This document shows, piece by piece, positions 59,100 through 64,000 of a stretch of 64,000 nucleotides of DNA. Below the pieces are notes generated by a model that was not told where the DNA came from, did not search any database, and saw only the letters and a list, made by a program, of their open reading frames with translations. Every line of letters starts with the position of its first letter. The first letter of the stretch is position 1. The position numbers and the translations under genes were made by a program. The stretch is from Drosophila miranda (Eukaryota > Arthropoda > Insecta > Diptera > Drosophilidae): the NCBI RefSeq assembly GCF_003369915.1, contig NC_046674.1:5828001-5892000 (forward strand), in the 5' to 3' direction.

Positions 59100-62000
59100 C
59101 AGAGAAAGACACACCGAGTGAGACTGAGAGACAGAGAGCGAGGTGTGATCAAACAAAATAAGAGAAAGACCCAACAGCTGCTTGAAAAAAAGTACGAAAA
59201 TTATACGAAATTTTAGAGCAAACAAAGAGTAGACCCTGTACAGTGCACACAGTATTTGGTTAATGCTTTTCGTTTTTTTTTTTTTTATTGATTCCCCGCC
59301 AATTATTTTTGCACTTTGCAATCGCTTGTGATCGAATACAATTTTTTGTTGTTTTTTTTGTATTTTTTTTGCATTATTCAATCAATTTTAACGAAGTGTT
59401 TTCCCCACACGACATGTAACAGAAATAAATAAATAATTATCGTTTTTATTCCGTTGATGCCGATAATTTGTGAAGTCAATCAAAATGAATTAAAGAACAG
59501 CCTGAAATGTGCGAATATCATTTCAATTGAAATTCTGATCAACTGTGCAATGCCAAGGCCGGTCAGACAGGAAGAAATTGGGCCGAAAACGAGTTGATGG
59601 TCAAGTTAGCAGTGGACTAGGCTAAGCCAGGCATGGCACAGGCTTTTAGGACATGAGGAAGAAAGCACTGCCCAAAACAGATCTAAGTAGACAAAAAAGT
59701 TTCAAATGTATACAAAATCATTTTTCAGAAAAGATTAAGAGGAAGTAAGACCTTCTGAAAGCCTCCATAAGGAAGGAAAACGTATCCATTTTGTTGTACT
59801 TCTTTGAAATTCGTTATCTGAAAAAAACAAGAACATGGAACATAGAACATGGAGCCTCTTTAAGTTACAGAAATTATATTGCTAATTGCTAATTGCCCAC
59901 AAATTTTTGGTAGTACATAGCTCTGATTCATTTTATCCACTGCCATCAGCCTTGTTCAATAACAACTCAGACCTCAGACATGACCTTTGAACCTGAAGTG
60001 TGTGTGTCACAGTCAACAATTCGCCATGTAGGAATTTTGTAGAATTGTTTTGGTTCTGGGTAAATATTTGAAACATTTTATCTCGAACAAGCGACATAAT
60101 TACATTTTTATCTAGATACAATTTTCAAATGATTGTTGGAGCGAGCATCTGGTATCGCGTCTTGTCACATTGTCTAATGAATTGCCCTGGTGTGTGCAGG
60201 GACAGGGAAATGCCATGGTTTTTCCCATTTCCCATTTTTCGTCTCTTCTTTTTTCGCCGCAAAACGAATTAGATTTTGCGGTCTCTGTTCTGATTTTGAT
60301 TATTTCCCCACTGCAATGCACTTGTATCCCGCATTTATATTTGATTTTTGGTTTTCTGTTTTTTGTTTTTGGTTTGTCTTTTGCTCAATTCGATTGCATT
60401 GCGTAAGGTCGTGTCGGTGGGTCGCTGCTTTTTGGTCTCGTCTCGTTTGGTCTCGTCTCGCCGAGATATTTGAATTTTTGTTAACCGCAAAAAAAGCTCG
60501 GAAATAACTTGGCAAACGACGACGACAACGCATTTGGGTGTAGAAAGAGTCAGGGCCGGCCAAGCGATGGCTGCTGGGCCATGAGCTACCAGGCGGCCTG
60601 TCACCGAAGAAGCTGCAACCCAAGGGAAGGAGCCGATAAAATGACATGAAATTCCCCATTTAATATGGTTTCCCCATCAACAACAAAAAAATGAAACCAG
60701 CCATAGCCAACAGCAAAATGCAAAACTTTGTTCACTTTTCGCTAATGTTTACGTTTAATTTCAACAAGTTTTTTGTGGGAGTTTTAAAGATTTGTAAAGA
60801 AAGAGTGTTGATGGTGGTATATCATATTTTGCCTAGGATGGGAGTGATCTCTTACAACCTCCACTCGATAATTCTTTACCAAAAGACCTCTAGAATTATT
60901 TTTGTTACATACATGTTAAAGTTGAAATTTAATATGAGCGAGGAGAGGTTTTGCCAGCATTTGTTGCAATACAGTATTCATATTTCATACCACATTTTGC
61001 TGCTCACTTTTTGGCACGTTCTATATATTTTTTTCTTTAATTTTTTAGCCATTTGTTTTTGTTGTTTATTGCGTGCGCTGCCCATTTGCAAGCCGTTAAA
61101 AAATCAGAACCAAAAAGTGGACGGAACGGAGAGTATGTGCTTTGGGGCATCGGGAAATAATCTTTATGACGCTGTGCTCCGCTGATATTTCACGCTTCGT
61201 TTTACGCACCTTTAAAATGTGCTAAACACAGAAATGAATCCGCGAATTCTGTGCTAATTGTTTGAAATTTTTTTACACCGCATCTTTTCAAAACTAATTG
61301 TGAAGAATTCTCTCTCGTTTTTTCGTTTACTGATGAAATCGCTGGCTGGGGCGATAGAGAATTTCGATCTCCGGCTGACGGCTGACGGTTGATAAGGCGT
61401 GCTTTATGAGTACTTATTTCGAGATCTCTGCAGTTCGTTGAAAGACCGACTCGGGATTGAGGCCAAGCCCAAAGGGGGCTTTGACACGTTTTCGTAGCTG
61501 ATCTGCCAATGAAGGTCGTTGCTGCTGCCGCTGCTGCTGCTGGTGATTGGGAGATTCGAGTGATGGTTGAGTCATGTTTTAAGTACTTGTTAACAGGTAC
61601 TTGCAACATATTGTACTGGGCCGAAACCTGTTTCAAAATGTAAAAATAACAAAGAGTCTTACATAACGAATGGGAGTGCAGTGAGGCAAGCTCTGGTTTC
61701 AGCTCCGAATTTATGTATGGCCGGTCGGTCGTCTCGTCTCGTCTCGCCTCGACTATGCTTTCCAGAAAACCTGTTTACGTTTCGGGCGCCTCTCTCTCAC
61801 TCTCTCTTCTTTTACTCTTTCCCCAGCCATGTGGGGGACGGACTCTCTTCGGTTGCCTTGGGCTCCCAGGCACGTGCTTTTCACCTGTGGCTTGTTATGG
61901 CTGTTTGCACCACTTTGGGGTTTTGCATTTGTACATCATTTGATACGCTCTCTATTAGCGGCTTAAGTATTGTATTATTATGGGGTTTATATTGAAATTT

Positions 62001-62973
62001 TTACGGATTAATTCGAGAAATTTGCAGTCAAGTGAAGTACGGATTATTTGGACCAGAACATGTCTGTAGATTACCCATAAAAAATAAGATTTAAGGCTTT
62101 TTCTTTTTCTCCTTTTTGTTGTGTATTTGGGTCGTCCGTCGGGTCTCGTGGCTAACCGCTTAAAACTCGAAAAAACTCGTAATAAGTTCGGTGTTAGATC
62201 CGGTCAAGTGGTGGTCTCTGCTGGTTAGCTGGAACAGCCTGACACTAATGAACTCCCCGAAGAAGCTGTAAGAGCCACCGCCGCCTGTCTCCGAAAGATC
62301 GATCGATCCAGAGGGCACTCGGCCGCCGGCAGCGTATCGCCTTTCTATGCGATTCTCATGGGAAGCAGCTAACCTGAAGCCATAGCCAAGATTATTCCAT
62401 AGTTATTTTCATTTTCTTAAATGATTCAAGCCACTTAAAGCAAAACTAAAGCTCAGAAATCGGTATTCCAATTGAAATCCAGAAAGGATAAGGGGGTATG
62501 TCATTCAAATGTCACATATGTGGGGCCCTCTTTGCATTTGCACGGGATCGTGATTGAGGTTGTTAACACTTCGTCTAGACTGTTTGTTTAGCATCCATTA
62601 GGCCTTATTTTCCTTAAAGTTAACGCAGCGGAGTGCATTGCCTTTGCCACTTCAATCATCAAATATTGTTGCACCCTTCTCGCACTTTCCCCCAGGCCTG
62701 GCCAATGATATTTATCCCAGCCGTCTGTCTGTACTATTTATTTGCAGCACAGACTCTATTCACAGCCCAGACTTTAACAGATTGAGGCAGCTTGAAGATA
62801 CATTTACGAGTGCTAATAAAAGTAAAGTCTTTTAACTGTTGGCAAATGTGCGAACAATGGCAAAGATGTGAAGTGTAAGCGGCATAGCAGAGTCGAAGGA
62901 GAAACCCAGGAAGTATTGCACAAGCTTGCCACCAGAGAGTGAATTTATTATAAAACAAAAACACAACAACAAA
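59100..62973. other. Probable leader and first intron of the Ost-alpha-like gene
   Basis: No coding exon was seen. T-rich tracts (59274-59286, 59344-59370), GTCTCGTCTCG repeats (60437-60460, 61734-61746) and a CAG/CTG run near 61520-61540 are present. If the 59037 promoter serves the downstream gene, most of this is intron; the donor could not be placed. Confidence 0.4.
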
Positions 62974-64000
62974 ATGAATGCCAGCGATGAATGGACGCTC
63001 GTGGAGCAGACGGAGCCTGCACCACAGGAGGTGGAGATGGAGATGGCAATGGAGAAGAATGGCAGCTCCATGAGTCTGCGAACACACCCCACAGTGGCAG
63101 AGTATTATGGCAGTAAGTACTCGAGGGGGATCCCATTGAAGAGTTCCTAATACTAATACGGTTGTGTGCACATCCCTCAGATATGACAGCCTTCCTTAGC
63201 CTGGCCATTTTCATAGCCAGCCTGCTGACCATCCTCAACATCTGCATCTACTCGACCACTGTGTCGCGTCTGAGGCGCCACCTGAACAAGCCACTGCGTA
63301 CGCCATCCATCCTGATGGTCAGCTTGTATCCGATTATCTCGCTGGCCGCATTGGCTACCATACTGGTGCCGTACTCCTGGTTTATTTGCCACACGGTGAT
63401 GCATGTGATGTTCATGGTGGGCGGGCCCATATTCCGCACACTGCTCTTCCGCTACGTGGACTCCGAGCAGAACTACGTGAAGGAGTCGGGAGGGGAGGCG
63501 GTGCAGCTGACAACGCCGCCCTGCTGCTGCTGGTGCCTCTGCCTGCCGATGGTGGTGCCCACGAAGGCCAAGCTGTGCATCTCCCGGTACATGGTGTGGC
63601 AGATGCCCTTCTGGCAGGGCTCCATTATGCTGGTGATGAACATCCTGTACTACCGGGACATCCAGCTCTACCACCAAGTGATGTACTTCTTCATACCCTT
63701 CATCATCAGCTCGATTGTCCTGGGCGTGTGGTCCCTCCAGATCACGGTGCGAATGATAACGAAGCTGCGCGGCGACTATCAGCTGCGGAAGAAGATGTTC
63801 TGCCTCCAGCTGGTGGTGATGCTCTGCAAGCTGCAGTATCTGGTGCTCTACGATCAGCTCGACGGCATCAAAATGGGCGGCGAATATCCCATCAATCACA
63901 CCGTCTACAAGCAAAGTGGGTGGAGAGATCCTTTGTTTGGGATAAACATATTCATTTTGGTTTCTTTTTTCAGCCATCATCAATATCTTGATACTGGTGG
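62974..64000 (+). CDS. CG6836: Ost-alpha (SLC51A)-like membrane protein, 3' truncated by the window
   Basis: Exons 62974-63112 and 63181-63915 are complete; a third begins at 63974 and runs off the window. The visible 300 residues start MNASDEWTLVEQTE. Hydrophobic segments follow: FLSLAIFIASLLTILNIC, ILMVSLYPIISLAALATILVPY, VMHVMFMVGG, then, after a Cys-rich patch (TTPPCCCWCLCLP), WQGSIMLVMNILYY, MYFFIPFIISSIVLGVWSL and the start of another. The SLYPI and PxCCCWCxC signatures belong to the organic solute transporter alpha/TMEM184 family. In vertebrates Ost-alpha works with Ost-beta to export steroids and bile acids across basolateral membranes; the fly substrate is unknown. The start is the first ATG of an AAC-rich leader. 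The symbol comes from synteny. Confidence 0.92.

Noticed and set aside
63177-63983. 268-residue minus-strand frame opposite the Ost-alpha-like gene
   Set aside because: It is His/Gln-rich, the complement of membrane-segment codons, and crosses the intron of a well-supported gene.
1-64000. CRISPR arrays, prokaryotic operons, prophage and tRNA or rRNA genes
   Set aside because: Spliced metazoan genes throughout; no spaced direct repeats, no tRNA cloverleaf with A/B boxes and no rRNA blocks were seen by eye.

Overview
This is nuclear DNA of a fruit fly (genus Drosophila). The genes have short GT-AG introns, AATAAA poly(A) signals, Drosophila core-promoter motifs (motif 1, DRE, Inr/MTE/DPE) and many CA/GA/CAG microsatellites. 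The gene order RpL26, asterix, a CIR-type corepressor, CSN1b, Prp6, an Ir75-type receptor, two DNA/RNA non-specific nucleases and an Ost-alpha-like transporter matches, as far as I recall, the 75D-E region of D. melanogaster 3L (Muller element D). Nucleotide divergence and the number of rearrangements suggest a more distant species, perhaps of the obscura group. That last point is a guess.

Layout: 1-2.7 kb is gene-free, with a relic repeat. A LITAF-like zinc protein (+) lies at 2.7-3.2 kb. At 4.0-6.6 kb (-) is an eight-exon gene for a ~700-residue protein with four tandem MADF domains and a terminal BESS-like motif. RpL26 (+) is at 8.2-8.9 kb. The stretch 9.3-12.2 kb is a rearrangement hotspot: exon remnants, a duplicated fragment of the CIR gene, the piRNA factor arx (-), an 881-bp hAT-type non-autonomous transposon with a perfect 8-bp target duplication just upstream of arx, and a 165-bp tandem duplication. 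Housekeeping genes follow: the CIR homologue (+), CSN1b (-) and Prp6 (+). An ionotropic receptor (-) is convergent with Prp6. From 21 to 26.7 kb there is no gene.

At 26.7-30.8 kb two secreted-nuclease paralogues sit tail to tail, and between them is a trypsin-fold gene whose catalytic serine is leucine. From 32.5 to 40.4 kb (-) a seven-exon gene encodes a four-pass membrane protein (DUF4728/Pasiflora-like) with a long acidic, Arg/Ser-rich tail. About 22 kb without a recognisable gene follows, with microsatellites, a GAGA-rich patch, two G-quadruplex-type blocks on opposite strands and a strong Inr-MTE-DPE promoter at 59.04 kb. The window ends inside an Ost-alpha (SLC51A-like) gene (+), which that promoter may serve.

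Functionally, several genes are basic machinery (ribosome, spliceosome, COP9 signalosome, corepressor/splicing, piRNA silencing). The others are tissue-type genes: chemoreceptor, probably gut nucleases, membrane tetraspan, solute transporter. No prokaryotic features (operons, CRISPR) occur. All exon boundaries were read by eye from splice signals and frame continuity.
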